This document shows, piece after piece, positions 34,690 to 43,245 of a stretch of DNA of 64,000 nucleotides; the first letter of the stretch is position 1; each line of letters opens with the position of its first letter. The notes beneath the pieces were generated by a model, which saw only the letters and a list, made by a program, of their open reading frames with translations, was not told the DNA's origin and searched no databases. The stretch is from Salinisphaera japonica YTM-1. GTDB lineage: Bacteria; Pseudomonadota; Gammaproteobacteria; Nevskiales; Salinisphaeraceae. A program made the translations under genes and the position numbers. The stretch lies in assembly GCF_003788585.1 (NCBI RefSeq), contig NZ_AYKG01000067.1, positions 29,638-93,637 on the forward strand. The letters run 5' to 3'.

Positions 34690-35079
34690 TTACAAGCCGT
34701 TTGTGGCCGGGTCGTAGGCCACGGCCCGCCAGCCGTCGGCGACGCCGCGCAGTTGTATGGTGCGGGTCACGCCGCGGCTGTTATCGGGCGTGACGAGATC
34801 ATAACGGATCTTCATCGTGTAATCGCCGTTGTCCAAGCGCTGTGCGTCCAGCACTTCAAGATGCTGGACGTGAAGTGTGCCTGGATCAGGGGCGCCGAAT
34901 GCGCGCAACATCTTGACGGCCGAGTCCCCGCCCAGCCGATCGGCCAGCGCGTCGATATCCGACAGGCCGGCGCGTACCTGCTGCTGCACCGCCCGGGTGA
35001 TCGTGGCGTCGTCGGGCCGCTGGCTACAGCCGGCAAGGACAACAGCAACCAGTAGAACAATCGAAAACAATCGGGCCAT
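34690..35079 (-). CDS. Small lipoprotein, hypothetical (129 aa)
   Basis: This 129-aa protein has a lipoprotein signal peptide (VLLVAVVLAGCSQRPDD; Cys at residue 18). The mature part has a helical stretch (ITRAVQQQVRAGL) and a beta-rich C-terminus (YTMKIRYDLVTP). No named family recognised; probably an outer-membrane-anchored periplasmic protein. Confidence 0.7.
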   Translation of the reverse strand: MARLFSIVLLVAVVLAGCSQRPDDATITRAVQQQVRAGLSDIDALADRLGGDSAVKMLRAFGAPDPGTLHVQHLEVLDAQRLDNGDYTMKIRYDLVTPDNSRGVTRTIQLRGVADGWRAVAYDPATNGL

Positions 35080-35170
35080 GGCAACGGGTTGGCGCAGAAT
35101 ATCGGTGACTGACCCTAGCCGCTCCGGCGTGCTTGCTGGCTGAACAAGCCACAGGCGCTACACTCGGGCG

Positions 35171-35533
35171 ATGACTATTCGTGCCCTCTGCCTGTTCATC
35201 CTTGTTGCGACGACGTGTCTGGCCGGCTGTGCCGGCGGGCTCGAAAACCGTCGTGAAGCGGCCTACGACCACTATTGGCGCTGTGTGAGCCAGGCCGTGC
35301 AGCCCTATGTGCTGGGCTCGCCTCTGCCGGCCCGGCAGAGCGTGTTGGCGGCACAAGCCTCGTGCAGCACGGCCTATACGCAATTCGAGGACGCGCAGAC
35401 AGCCCTGGTGCAATCACGCCTGCAACGCGATAACGCGCGCCTGGGCGATCGGCTGGGCGTCGAGCAGGCACGGGTATGGCGCAACCGCGTGACCCAGGCC
35501 ATGACCGATTACGTGATCGAGCAACGCCGCTGA
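35171..35533 (+). CDS. Small lipoprotein, hypothetical (120 aa)
   Basis: This 120-aa protein has a clear lipobox (TTCLAGCAGGL, Cys near residue 20) and a helical, Gln/Arg-rich mature domain with two cysteines (YWRCVSQ and ASCSTAY) that could form a disulfide. Function unknown. It stands alone, divergent from the 129-aa lipoprotein gene. Confidence 0.7.
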   Translation: MTIRALCLFILVATTCLAGCAGGLENRREAAYDHYWRCVSQAVQPYVLGSPLPARQSVLAAQASCSTAYTQFEDAQTALVQSRLQRDNARLGDRLGVEQARVWRNRVTQAMTDYVIEQRR

Positions 35534-35655
35534 ACGCAGCCGGCAACTGACATGCCGGGTGCGCTCGGCGATACGCCGGCGTATGGTGAAATGGTGTGAT
35601 CCACCAGGCCGGGCGGCGCTGCCTGCTCGGTCGATATCGTTTTCAAGGAAAGCCC

Positions 35656-36621
35656 ATGCGCGTTGCCGATCGTTTGTTGTCCCAGATGCGGTTGCCGGTC
35701 ATCGGCGCCCCGATGTTCATCCTGTCCAACCCGGATCTGGTGATCGCTCAGTGCCGTGCCGGCATCGTGGGGTCGTTTCCGGCATTGAACGCGCGCCCGG
35801 CGGCCGCGCTGGATGACTGGCTGACACAGATCGACGAGGCGTTGGCCGCCACCCGCGAGGCCGAGCCGGAGCGGATGATCGCGCCCTATGCCGTCAACCA
35901 GATCGTGCACGGTTCCAATGACCGGCTCGAGCATGATGTACAGGTCTGCGTGGATCACCAGGTGCCGATCATGATCACCAGCCTGCGCCCGCCGGGCGAT
36001 GTGGTCACGGCCGCCCACAGCTATGGCGGGCTGGTCTTTCATGACGTGATCAGCGTGCGTCATGCCGAGAAAGCCATCGAGGCCGGGGTGGACGGGCTGA
36101 TCGTGGTCTGTGCCGGGGCCGGTGGCCACGCGGGGACGTTGAGCCCGTTCGCGCTGGTCTCGGAGATTCGTCAGTTCTGGGACGGCCCGTTGATCCTGTC
36201 CGGCTCGATCACCAAGGGTGAACATATTCTGGCGGCCCGCGCGCTCGGGGCTGATTTCGTCTATATGGGCACGCGCTTCATCGCCAGCGCCGAGGCCGGG
36301 GCGGCTGACGACTACAAGACGATGGTCACGGATTCCTCGGCTTCGGATATCGTCTATTCCAACCTGTTCACCGGCGTGCACGGCAACTATCTGCGCGGCT
36401 CGATCGAAAACGCGGGGCTGGACCCCGATGACCTGCCCGAGGCCGACAAATCGGCGATGTCGTTCGGCTCGGGCGGCTCGTCCAAGACCAAGGCGTGGAA
36501 GGATATCTGGGGCGCCGGTCAGGGCGTGGGCAATATCCAGCGCAGTGAGCCGGTGGCCGATATTGTGGCCGGACTGGCCCGGGAATACGACGAGGTACGG
36601 GCGCGCCTGGGCGAGCTATAG
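35656..36621 (+). CDS. Nitronate monooxygenase-family FMN protein
   Basis: This 321-aa TIM-barrel flavoprotein is of the NMO/2-nitropropane dioxygenase family. RLPVIGAPMFILSNPDLV opens it; GVDGLIVVCAGAGGHAG is the FMN phosphate region, and LILSGSITKGEHILAARALGADFVYMGTRF is the conserved C-terminal barrel. Such enzymes oxidise nitronates or act as enoyl reductases in related clades. GGAA nine bases ahead of the ATG at 35656 supports the chosen start. Confidence 0.85.
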   Translation: MRVADRLLSQMRLPVIGAPMFILSNPDLVIAQCRAGIVGSFPALNARPAAALDDWLTQIDEALAATREAEPERMIAPYAVNQIVHGSNDRLEHDVQVCVDHQVPIMITSLRPPGDVVTAAHSYGGLVFHDVISVRHAEKAIEAGVDGLIVVCAGAGGHAGTLSPFALVSEIRQFWDGPLILSGSITKGEHILAARALGADFVYMGTRFIASAEAGAADDYKTMVTDSSASDIVYSNLFTGVHGNYLRGSIENAGLDPDDLPEADKSAMSFGSGGSSKTKAWKDIWGAGQGVGNIQRSEPVADIVAGLAREYDEVRARLGEL

Positions 36622-36641
36622 CCCGCCCGGCTGCCGCTGCT

Positions 36642-37421
36642 CTATTTACGTTTCAAGAACTTGTTCATGATCGTCTTTACTTCGTCGCTGGCCAGGCGCT
36701 CGCCAAAGACCGCGGCCTCGGCCTGAATCTGCTGGCTCACACGGGCCGCGTCGATGCCCTGACGAATCAGCTGCTTGCTGGCGGCCACGGCCGCCGATGA
36801 TTTGGCCGCCAGACGAGCGGTGAGGCTGTCGGTGGTCGTGGCCAGCTCGTCGCGGGGCACGACATAAGCCACCAGCCCCATGCGCAACGCCTCATCCGCC
36901 TCGACCACATCGCCGGCCAGCAATAACCGATTGGCGTTCTGTGTGCCAAGACGGGCGGGCATGAGCAGGCTGGAGCCGGCCTCGGGCACCAGCGCCAGGT
37001 CGATGAAGGCGGTGAAGAACCGCGCGTCGTCGGCGGCGATGACCAGATCGGTATGCAAGAGCATGGTTGTGCCGATGCCCGTGGCCTGGCCCTGAACCGC
37101 AATGACCGTGGCCTTGTCGCAGGCCGAGAGCTTCTGCACGAACGTCAGCGCCGGGCCGACGTCGCCGGCCTGGCTGGCGGCCGGATCACGATCGGCGAAG
37201 TCGGCGATATCATTGCCGGCACAGAACATATCGCCTTCGCTTTTGATACACACGACCCGCACATCGTCGCTGGCCTGGGCATGATCGACGGCCCGCGACA
37301 GGTCCTCGTACATCACGCCCGTCAGGGCATTGCGTTTGTCGGCTCGCGCGATGGTGATATTCAGGACATGATCGGCCTGCTCGGCCCGGATATACCCGCT
37401 TTCCAATGCGATAGTCGTCAT
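36642..37421 (-). CDS. Enoyl-CoA hydratase/isomerase family protein
   Basis: This 259-aa crotonase-fold protein has ITIARADKRNALTGVMYEDL near the start, FCAGNDIADF (oxyanion hole), IAVQGQATGIGTTML and LALVPEAGSSLLMPARLG. In the hydratase subfamily two Glu residues are catalytic; here the second is present in VPEAGSS, while the first position is replaced (TGIGTTML), so it may be an isomerase or hydrolase. It is divergent from surE. Confidence 0.85.
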   Translation of the reverse strand: MTTIALESGYIRAEQADHVLNITIARADKRNALTGVMYEDLSRAVDHAQASDDVRVVCIKSEGDMFCAGNDIADFADRDPAASQAGDVGPALTFVQKLSACDKATVIAVQGQATGIGTTMLLHTDLVIAADDARFFTAFIDLALVPEAGSSLLMPARLGTQNANRLLLAGDVVEADEALRMGLVAYVVPRDELATTTDSLTARLAAKSSAAVAASKQLIRQGIDAARVSQQIQAEAAVFGERLASDEVKTIMNKFLKRK

Positions 37422-37516
37422 GAGAGGCGCTCTTGCGTGGTGTGCCATACGTCAGCGTATTGATAGCACGGCGGGGCGGGCGGCGGCGAGTCGCGCCCCG
37501 TGTCACAATCAGGCCG

Positions 37517-38305
37517 ATGAAAAAACTCTCACGAATTCTCGTCACCAACGACGATGGTATCGACGCGCCGGGCCTGGCCGTGGCCGAGCGGCTGGCCCGG
37601 CAACTGGCCGATGAGGTCTGGGTGTTCGCCCCGTCCGGCAATCGCAGCGGTACCGCACAGGCGCTGTCGTTGCACGAGGCCTTGCCGATCACCCAGCACG
37701 GCCGACAGCGCTACGCGGTCGGTGGCACGCCGGCCGATTGCGTGATGGCGGCCCTTGGCGGGCCCTGGCTGGCCGGGGCCGGTTTCGATCTGGTGCTTTC
37801 GGGCGTGAACTGGGGGGGCAATCTTTCGGATTCGGTCATGTATTCCGGCACCGTGGGGGCCGCCCTGGCGGCGGCCCACTTCGAGCTGCCGGCGATTGCG
37901 CTGAGCCAGGCGTTCGACGGGCCGACCGAGATCGATTTCTCGGTCACCGAGGCCTGGATGGCAGCCGTGGTGGCCACGCTCTGGCCCATGCGCGGTGATC
38001 ACGGTTGTTGCTGGAACGTGAATTTTCCCTTCGGCGCGGCCGAGGCCGTTGCGGGCCTGCGATTCACGCGACAGGTCGGCGGGATGATCCGCTCGCCGGA
38101 GGTGGCCCGCGCGGGGCAGGGCGCGGACTACAAGCTGTCGTTCGTGCGCGATCCGGCTGCCGTGACCGATCCCTGTGCCGACAGCGTGGCCATTCGCGAC
38201 GGTTTTGTCTCGGTTACACCACTGATCCGCGAGCGCTCGGACGAAACGCGCCTGGCTGCTGTCGGGGCGGGGCGCGAGATGCCGCTGACAAAACAGGCGC
38301 GCTGA
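37517..38305 (+). CDS. surE: 5'-nucleotidase SurE
   Basis: SurE is a metal-dependent phosphatase of nucleoside monophosphates and short polyphosphate that supports stationary-phase survival. The 262-aa protein starts with RILVTNDDGIDAPGL (the conserved TNDDGxxAPG metal site), followed by FAPSGNRSGTAQALSL and LVLSGVNWGGNLSDSVMYSGTVGAA. In most gammaproteobacteria surE is beside pcm, nlpD and rpoS; here the neighbours are unrelated. It is followed after 2 bp by the panE-like gene. Confidence 0.93.
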   Translation: MKKLSRILVTNDDGIDAPGLAVAERLARQLADEVWVFAPSGNRSGTAQALSLHEALPITQHGRQRYAVGGTPADCVMAALGGPWLAGAGFDLVLSGVNWGGNLSDSVMYSGTVGAALAAAHFELPAIALSQAFDGPTEIDFSVTEAWMAAVVATLWPMRGDHGCCWNVNFPFGAAEAVAGLRFTRQVGGMIRSPEVARAGQGADYKLSFVRDPAAVTDPCADSVAIRDGFVSVTPLIRERSDETRLAAVGAGREMPLTKQAR

Positions 38306-38307
38306 GT

Positions 38308-39279
38308 ATGGCCACGACACAACAGCCCAACGACCGCGCCCCGCGCGTCGTGATCGTCGGCGCCGGGGCGATCGGCGGTTTCTACGGCGCGATTCTGTAT
38401 CGGGCGGGCGCCCGCGTGGAATTGGTGATGCGCTCGGACGCCGAGCACGTGCGTGAACACGGGTTGATCATCGACAGCGATGTCGCCGAGCTGGGCGATC
38501 TGTCGTTCACTCCGGCTGGCGTACACGCGGCCTCGGACACGCCGACGCCGGGCGCGGATTTCGTGATCTGCTGCGTGAAGGTATTGCCGGGCATCGACCG
38601 CGCGGCATTGATTGCGCCCTGGCTGGGGCCGCATTCGGTCATTGCACTCATCGAAAACGGTATCGATATCGAGCCGGCGATCCGTCAGGCGCTGCCCGAT
38701 CATCGCCTGGTCAGCGGGCTGGCCTTCGTGGCGGTGTCCAGAACCGGGCCGGGCCGGCTGCATCATCAGGCCTATGGCCGTGTGTCGCTGGGTAACTGGC
38801 CGGGCGGTGTCGATTCGGCCGTCACGCGGCTGGCCGATTTACTCCATGCCGGCGGTATTCGGGCCAAGTGCAGCGAGTCGATCGTGGCCGATCGCTGGGG
38901 CAAGAGTTTGTGGAACACGCCGTTCAACCCGGTATCGGTGCTGGCCGATGGCACCGATACCGACACCATGCTGGATACACCGGGCGGCGAGACGCTCATT
39001 CGAGCGCTGATGGCCGAGGTGGCCGCCGTGGCGGCTGCCGATGGCCATCCCCTGCCAGCCGATGCCATCGACAAGAACATCGCGGCCACGCGGACCATGA
39101 ACGCCTATCGCAACAGCATGGCGCTGGATCAGCGCAGCGGCCGCGCCCTGGAGATCGAGGCCATTCTGGGCAACGTCTGTGCGCTGGCCGAGCGTTATGA
39201 GATCGCGGTACCCAGGCTTGCGATGCTGCACACGCTGATTGCCATGAAACAGGCCGAGGCAGGCAGCGATCGTTCATGA
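38308..39279 (+). CDS. Ketopantoate reductase-like protein (PanE/ApbA family)
   Basis: This 323-aa two-domain NADPH-dependent reductase has the Rossmann motif VVIVGAGAIGGFYGAIL at residues 14-30 and a C-terminal helical domain with WGKSLWNTPFNPVSVLA, where Lys and Asn match the catalytic Lys and substrate-binding Asn of PanE. It would make pantoate for CoA synthesis or reduce a related 2-oxoacid. The start is the ATG at 38308, 2 bp after surE. Confidence 0.85.
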   Translation: MATTQQPNDRAPRVVIVGAGAIGGFYGAILYRAGARVELVMRSDAEHVREHGLIIDSDVAELGDLSFTPAGVHAASDTPTPGADFVICCVKVLPGIDRAALIAPWLGPHSVIALIENGIDIEPAIRQALPDHRLVSGLAFVAVSRTGPGRLHHQAYGRVSLGNWPGGVDSAVTRLADLLHAGGIRAKCSESIVADRWGKSLWNTPFNPVSVLADGTDTDTMLDTPGGETLIRALMAEVAAVAAADGHPLPADAIDKNIAATRTMNAYRNSMALDQRSGRALEIEAILGNVCALAERYEIAVPRLAMLHTLIAMKQAEAGSDRS

Positions 39280-39358
39280 AGCGTGCGCTATAGCCAGGTT
39301 TTGACGCAGATACGCCCAGCGCTGACTGCCAGCGGGCGGGGTGACAACGGAGGTGGTT

Positions 39359-40471
39359 GTGACAGGTGATCGAGATGTCCTCGTAATCTATGACGAACGC
39401 ATGCTTCAACATCGGCCCGAGGCCGAGGAGCCGTTTCTACCCGGGCGCATGAACAGCCGTGTGCGCGGGATTCTCGACGGGCTGGGGCTCGGGGTGGAGG
39501 CCAAGTGGTCGTATCCAGAGCATCCGGGGCGGGTGACGGCTGTTCACGATCTGCTGCTGGCCGAGCCGATCCCCGGCGTGCGGCTCGTGCCCGGGGAGAA
39601 AGCCACCCTCGAGCAGCTCCAGCGGGTTCATACCACGTCTTATATTGAAAGCCTGCACGAGTTGGAAGGCCAACAGGCCTGGCTGGATATCGACACCACG
39701 GCCATATCCGCCGGCAGCATCGAAGCCGCACAAGTGGCCGCCGGTTCCGTGATCGCCGCGGTGGATGCCGTGTTCGAAGACAAGAGCGACAGCGCGTTCG
39801 TGATCTGTCGCCCGCCGGGGCATCACGCCAACGCCGTGCGCGCCCGCGGCTTCTGTCTTTTTAACAATATCGCCGTCGGCGCGGCCCACGCCCAGGCCCA
39901 TTGGGACGCCGAGCGTGTGCTCATCGTCGACTGGGATGCCCACCACGGCAACGGCACGCAGGATATCTTCGCCGCGGACCCCAGCGTGATGTTCTTCGAT
40001 ACCCACAGAGCGGCACCGTTCTATCCGGGGACCGGCCAGCTCGATGAGGTCGGCGAGGGCCTGGGCGAGGGCACGACCGTCAATGTGCCCTTGCCGGGTG
40101 ATGCCGGCGACCGGGCCATGATCATGGCGTTCGAGCGCATACTCGTGCCGGCGGTGGAGTGGTTCAAACCGGATCTGATTCTGGTGTCTGCCGGCATGGA
40201 TGCCCATATCACCGAGCTGTGCATGGCCATGACCTATGACGGCTATTCCGCACTGACCGGCATCCTCCAGCGTCTGGCCGACAAACATTGCAAAGGGCGT
40301 CTGGTCATGGCGCTTGAAGGCGGTTACAACCCGGACACCCTGGCTAAATGCACGCGCGCCACGCTGGACGTGATGGCCGGTGGTGAGCCCGTCGAGCCGC
40401 GCGAGCCGGGCATGGCCGAGGTCGCCGAGATCGCCGATTTCCATAACTCGGCCTTTGCCGACAGCGAGTGA
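39359..40471 (+). CDS. Histone deacetylase-family (acetylpolyamine/acetoin-utilisation type) hydrolase
   Basis: This 370-aa zinc hydrolase is of the arginase/deacetylase fold. RPPGHHANAVRARGFCLFNN contains the catalytic His pair, DWDAHHGNGTQDIF the zinc ligands Asp and His, SAGMDAH the third ligand, and LEGGYNP the catalytic Tyr. Bacterial members deacetylate polyamines or other amides. The GTG at 39359 has GGAGG five bases before it, better than the GTG at 39341. The next gene is a GNAT acetyltransferase with overlapping codons, so the pair could add and remove the same acetyl group; that is inference. Confidence 0.87.
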   Translation: MTGDRDVLVIYDERMLQHRPEAEEPFLPGRMNSRVRGILDGLGLGVEAKWSYPEHPGRVTAVHDLLLAEPIPGVRLVPGEKATLEQLQRVHTTSYIESLHELEGQQAWLDIDTTAISAGSIEAAQVAAGSVIAAVDAVFEDKSDSAFVICRPPGHHANAVRARGFCLFNNIAVGAAHAQAHWDAERVLIVDWDAHHGNGTQDIFAADPSVMFFDTHRAAPFYPGTGQLDEVGEGLGEGTTVNVPLPGDAGDRAMIMAFERILVPAVEWFKPDLILVSAGMDAHITELCMAMTYDGYSALTGILQRLADKHCKGRLVMALEGGYNPDTLAKCTRATLDVMAGGEPVEPREPGMAEVAEIADFHNSAFADSE

Positions 40472-40473
40472 GC

Positions 40474-40953
40474 ATGGACCAACAGAACATGGCTGCAACC
40501 CGTGCGCCGGTCACACTCGTACCGGTCACCAAGGCCAACTGGCAGCATGTGATCGCCCTGCGCGTGGCCGATGCCCAGGCCGAGAATCTGGCCAGCAATC
40601 TGTACTCGCTGGCCGAGGCCTATGTCGAGCCGGCCTGCCGGCCGCGCGCGATCGTGGCCGGCCAGACCGTGATGGGGTTCGTGATGTATGAATATCTGGC
40701 GTGGTGTGACACCTACAACATCCCGCGCTACATGATCGATCATCGCTGGCAGGGCCGGGGCTACGGCCGGGCCGGGCTGTCTGCGCTCATTGCCGAGGTG
40801 GAGGCCGCGGACCCCGCGGCCGCACTCACGATCAGCCTGTTGCCGACCAACGACGGCGCACGCCGACTCTATGCCGGGCTGGGTTTCATCGAGACCGGTG
40901 ATGTCCATCACGGCGAGATCATCATGCGCCGCGTGCCCGCCACGCCGCGCTGA
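40474..40953 (+). CDS. GNAT-family N-acetyltransferase (diamine acetyltransferase-like)
   Basis: This 159-aa GNAT has the acetyl-CoA loop RWQGRGYGRAGLSALI (Q/RxxGxG/A) and LLPTNDGARRLYAGLGF near the C-terminus. The opening ALRVADAQAENLASNLYSLA and RAIVAGQTVMGFVMYE resemble spermine/spermidine acetyltransferases such as BltD. A GTG at 40468 overlaps the stop of the deacetylase gene (GTGA); the ATG at 40474 is close by and equally likely. DUF2256 follows after 1 bp. Confidence 0.8.
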   Translation: MDQQNMAATRAPVTLVPVTKANWQHVIALRVADAQAENLASNLYSLAEAYVEPACRPRAIVAGQTVMGFVMYEYLAWCDTYNIPRYMIDHRWQGRGYGRAGLSALIAEVEAADPAAALTISLLPTNDGARRLYAGLGFIETGDVHHGEIIMRRVPATPR

Positions 40954-40954
40954 T

Positions 40955-41113
40955 ATGGCCAAGATGCGCAAGAAGGCCGATCTGCCGGAAAAAACCTGCG
41001 TGCATTGTGGCCGGCCGTTCACCTGGCGCAAGAAATGGGCGCGCGACTGGCACCAGGTCAAGTACTGCAGCAAGGCCTGTCGATCCGCGCACAAGACAAG
41101 CGAGACCTCATGA
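40955..41113 (+). CDS. DUF2256 zinc-ribbon protein
   Basis: This 52-aa basic protein has two cysteine pairs, CVHCGRPFTWRKKW and YCSKACR, spaced for one zinc ion, followed by a short tail. This is the DUF2256 pattern. The family is often next to cryptochrome/photolyase genes, as here: its TGA overlaps the cryptochrome ATG (ATGA). Its role is unknown; the tight link suggests a nucleic-acid or partner-binding helper. Confidence 0.88.
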   Translation: MAKMRKKADLPEKTCVHCGRPFTWRKKWARDWHQVKYCSKACRSAHKTSETS

Positions 41114-42501
41114 GCACCGGTATTCTTTGGTTCAAGAACGATCTGCGCCTGGACGATAATCCAGCACTTGTCGCCGCGGCCGGCCAGGTCGATCGGCTGG
41201 TCTGTGTCTACTGTATCGATGCGCGCTTCGAGCAGACCGTCGACTACGGCGAGGCGCCACGCGTCGGCCCGCATCGTCGCGGCTTCATCGCCGAGGCGCT
41301 GGTCGATCTGGAGCAGCAGTTGACCGAGCGGCATCAGACGCTGCTGACCGTGCGCGGTGAGCCCGAGGACATACTGCCCCGGATCGCCGCTTTCACTGGC
41401 GCAGGCGCGATCTGGGCCGAAGTCGAGCGGGCCCCTGACGAAGCCGCCCAGCTCGAGCGGGTGAACGCGCAGCTGCCCGAGGGCTGTGCCCTGATCACGA
41501 CCGAGGACAATACGCTTTATCGGCTGGCCGATCTGCCCTACGACGATCTGGCCGACGTGCCGGCCACCTTCACCAAGTTCCGCAAGAAGATCGAGGAGAC
41601 GATCGATAACCGCAGGCCGGTGGCGATACCTGACACGTTGCCCGCGCCGGTCGATCTATCGGAATTGTCGATAGAGCAGTCCGATATCGGCCCCTGGCTC
41701 CCCGCCGAACCGCGCTTCGCCGGCGGTGAGCGGGCCGGCCAGGCACGTCTTGCCTATTATCTGTTCGACACCGATGCCATCGCCGATTACAAGCAGACCC
41801 GCAACGGCATGCTGGGCGATGATTATTCGTCAAAGTTTTCTCCCTGGCTGGCGGCCGGGTGCCTCTCGGCGCGGCGTATCGCCGAGCAGGTCGGCGTGTA
41901 CGAAGCGCATGAAACAGCCAATAAATCGACCTATTGGCTGGTATTCGAGCTGCGTTGGCGCGAGTTCTTTCACTGGACGCTGGCACGCGTGGGGGCCGAT
42001 CTGTTCTCGCGCGGCGGCATCATCGGCCGCGACGACCGGCCGAAGACCACCGATGGCCCGACCATCGCGGCCTGGCAGGCCGGGCGTACCGGTATGCCGT
42101 TTATTGATGCCAACATGAAAGAGCTGGCTGCGACCGGCTATATGTCCAACCGGGGCCGGCAGAATGTCGCCAGCTTTTTCGCCCGAGACCTGGCTCAGGA
42201 CTGGCGTTGGGGGGCGGCCTGGTTCGAGGCCCAACTCATCGATTACGACGTGGCCAGCAACTGGTGCAATTGGGCCACGGTGGCCGGCGTGGGCACCGAC
42301 AAGCGCGATAACGGCTTTAACGTCCTGTCGCAAGCCAAGCGCTACGACAGTGAGGCCGACTATATTCTGCACTGGCTGCCCGAGCTTGAAGCAGTGCCGG
42401 CGAAATGGCGCCACACCCCCTGGCTGGCCGACGCGGACACCCTGGCCGCAATCGACTATCCGCGGCTGGCGAGTCTACCCGAGGCCTGGGACAGATCCTA
42501 G
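41110..42501 (+). CDS. Cryptochrome DASH family protein
   Basis: This 463-aa flavoprotein has GILWFKNDLRLDDNPAL at the N-terminal antenna domain, STYWLVFELRWREFFHW, TGMPFIDANMKELAATGYMS, NRGRQNVASFFARDL and IDYDVASNWCNWATVAGVG, a set that marks DASH cryptochromes (FAD plus usually MTHF; repair of CPDs in single-stranded DNA, or photoreception). It overlaps DUF2256 by 4 bp. Its TAG stop sits on CTAG, where element B2 has inserted; the G of TAG is the first base of the element. Confidence 0.92.
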   Translation: MSTGILWFKNDLRLDDNPALVAAAGQVDRLVCVYCIDARFEQTVDYGEAPRVGPHRRGFIAEALVDLEQQLTERHQTLLTVRGEPEDILPRIAAFTGAGAIWAEVERAPDEAAQLERVNAQLPEGCALITTEDNTLYRLADLPYDDLADVPATFTKFRKKIEETIDNRRPVAIPDTLPAPVDLSELSIEQSDIGPWLPAEPRFAGGERAGQARLAYYLFDTDAIADYKQTRNGMLGDDYSSKFSPWLAAGCLSARRIAEQVGVYEAHETANKSTYWLVFELRWREFFHWTLARVGADLFSRGGIIGRDDRPKTTDGPTIAAWQAGRTGMPFIDANMKELAATGYMSNRGRQNVASFFARDLAQDWRWGAAWFEAQLIDYDVASNWCNWATVAGVGTDKRDNGFNVLSQAKRYDSEADYILHWLPELEAVPAKWRHTPWLADADTLAAIDYPRLASLPEAWDRS

Positions 42502-42716
42502 GGCCTGTTGCCGTTTCATGCGAGCCCGCGCCAAGCGCTGTTTTGCCGCAAAACAGCGCTTGTCCCGAAGGGTTGGGCCGCCCATAAAAATTGAAGATGG
42601 GCGCCCTGCGGCGTTGCGAGTCTTGATCGTGGCACGCCACGATGCTTCGACTCGCGCCTTACAGGCCCCGATTTGCGGTCTCCAACGCGGCGCTCATACG
42701 AAACGGCAACAGGCCC
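42501..42716 (+). repeat. Family B palindromic element, copy B2 (shortened)
   Basis: 216 bp flanked by TA (42499-42500 and 42717-42718) with the family B ends. Compared with B1 and B3 it lacks the central GCGCAG...CTGCGC hairpin, so AAGCGCTGTTTT now meets AAAACAGCGCTT through a two-base join. It also has an added stretch, CCCATAAAAATTGAAGATGG (42581-42600), whose near-copy occurs in family A copy A2. The two outer TA|G junctions complete the TAG stop codons of the converging cryptochrome and ohrR genes. Confidence 0.9.
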
Positions 42717-43189
42717 TAGTAAGCGGCGGCGTCCTGCTCGTCGATGCGCTTGACCAGATCCATGATGTCGCGGCGCAGGGCCGTGGCTTCATCGCGGGTC
42801 ATGTCGATACGACAAAGCACGTCGTCGGAGACGCCCTGGGCCTTGTCGCGCAGCTGATTGCCCTTGGCGGTCAGTTCGATGAGCACGCGCCGCTCATCGT
42901 CGACGTCGCGCCGGCGCGAAACCAGCTCGTTCTTTTCCATGCGCTTGAGCAGCGGGGTGAGCGTGCCGCTATCCAGAAACAGGGCCTCGCCGAGCTCGCC
43001 GACCGAGCGCGGTGCCCGCTCCCAGAGCACGAGCATCACGAGATACTGAACATAAGTGAGGCCCAGCGCTTCCAGTAGTGGCCGATACGCTCGTGTCATG
43101 CGATGGGCGGCGGTATACAGCGCAAAACACAGCTGGCCATCGAGCTTGGGGGCTGCCGACGTATCGGCCGATCGGGCGGTCTGTTTCAT
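42716..43189 (-). CDS. ohrR: MarR-family organic-hydroperoxide regulator (OhrR-like)
   Basis: This 157-aa winged-helix repressor has LDGQLCFALYTAAHRMTRAY at its start, with the reactive Cys (about residue 21) in the OhrR position. The recognition region is SVGELGEALFLDSGTLTPLL and the wing is RRRDVDDERRVLIELT. OhrR represses ohr until the cysteine is oxidised by organic peroxide. Ohr itself is not adjacent; an OsmC-like gene lies at 51405. An AT-rich imperfect inverted repeat, GAAATTAAAAAAATTC (43207-43222), just upstream of the start could be its operator. Its TAG stop is formed at the edge of element B2. Confidence 0.85.
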   Translation of the reverse strand: MKQTARSADTSAAPKLDGQLCFALYTAAHRMTRAYRPLLEALGLTYVQYLVMLVLWERAPRSVGELGEALFLDSGTLTPLLKRMEKNELVSRRRDVDDERRVLIELTAKGNQLRDKAQGVSDDVLCRIDMTRDEATALRRDIMDLVKRIDEQDAAAY

Positions 43190-43245
43190 TTAGGTCCATC
43201 CGGCCGGAAATTAAAAAAATTCATGCATGTCATTAGTGTGTCATA

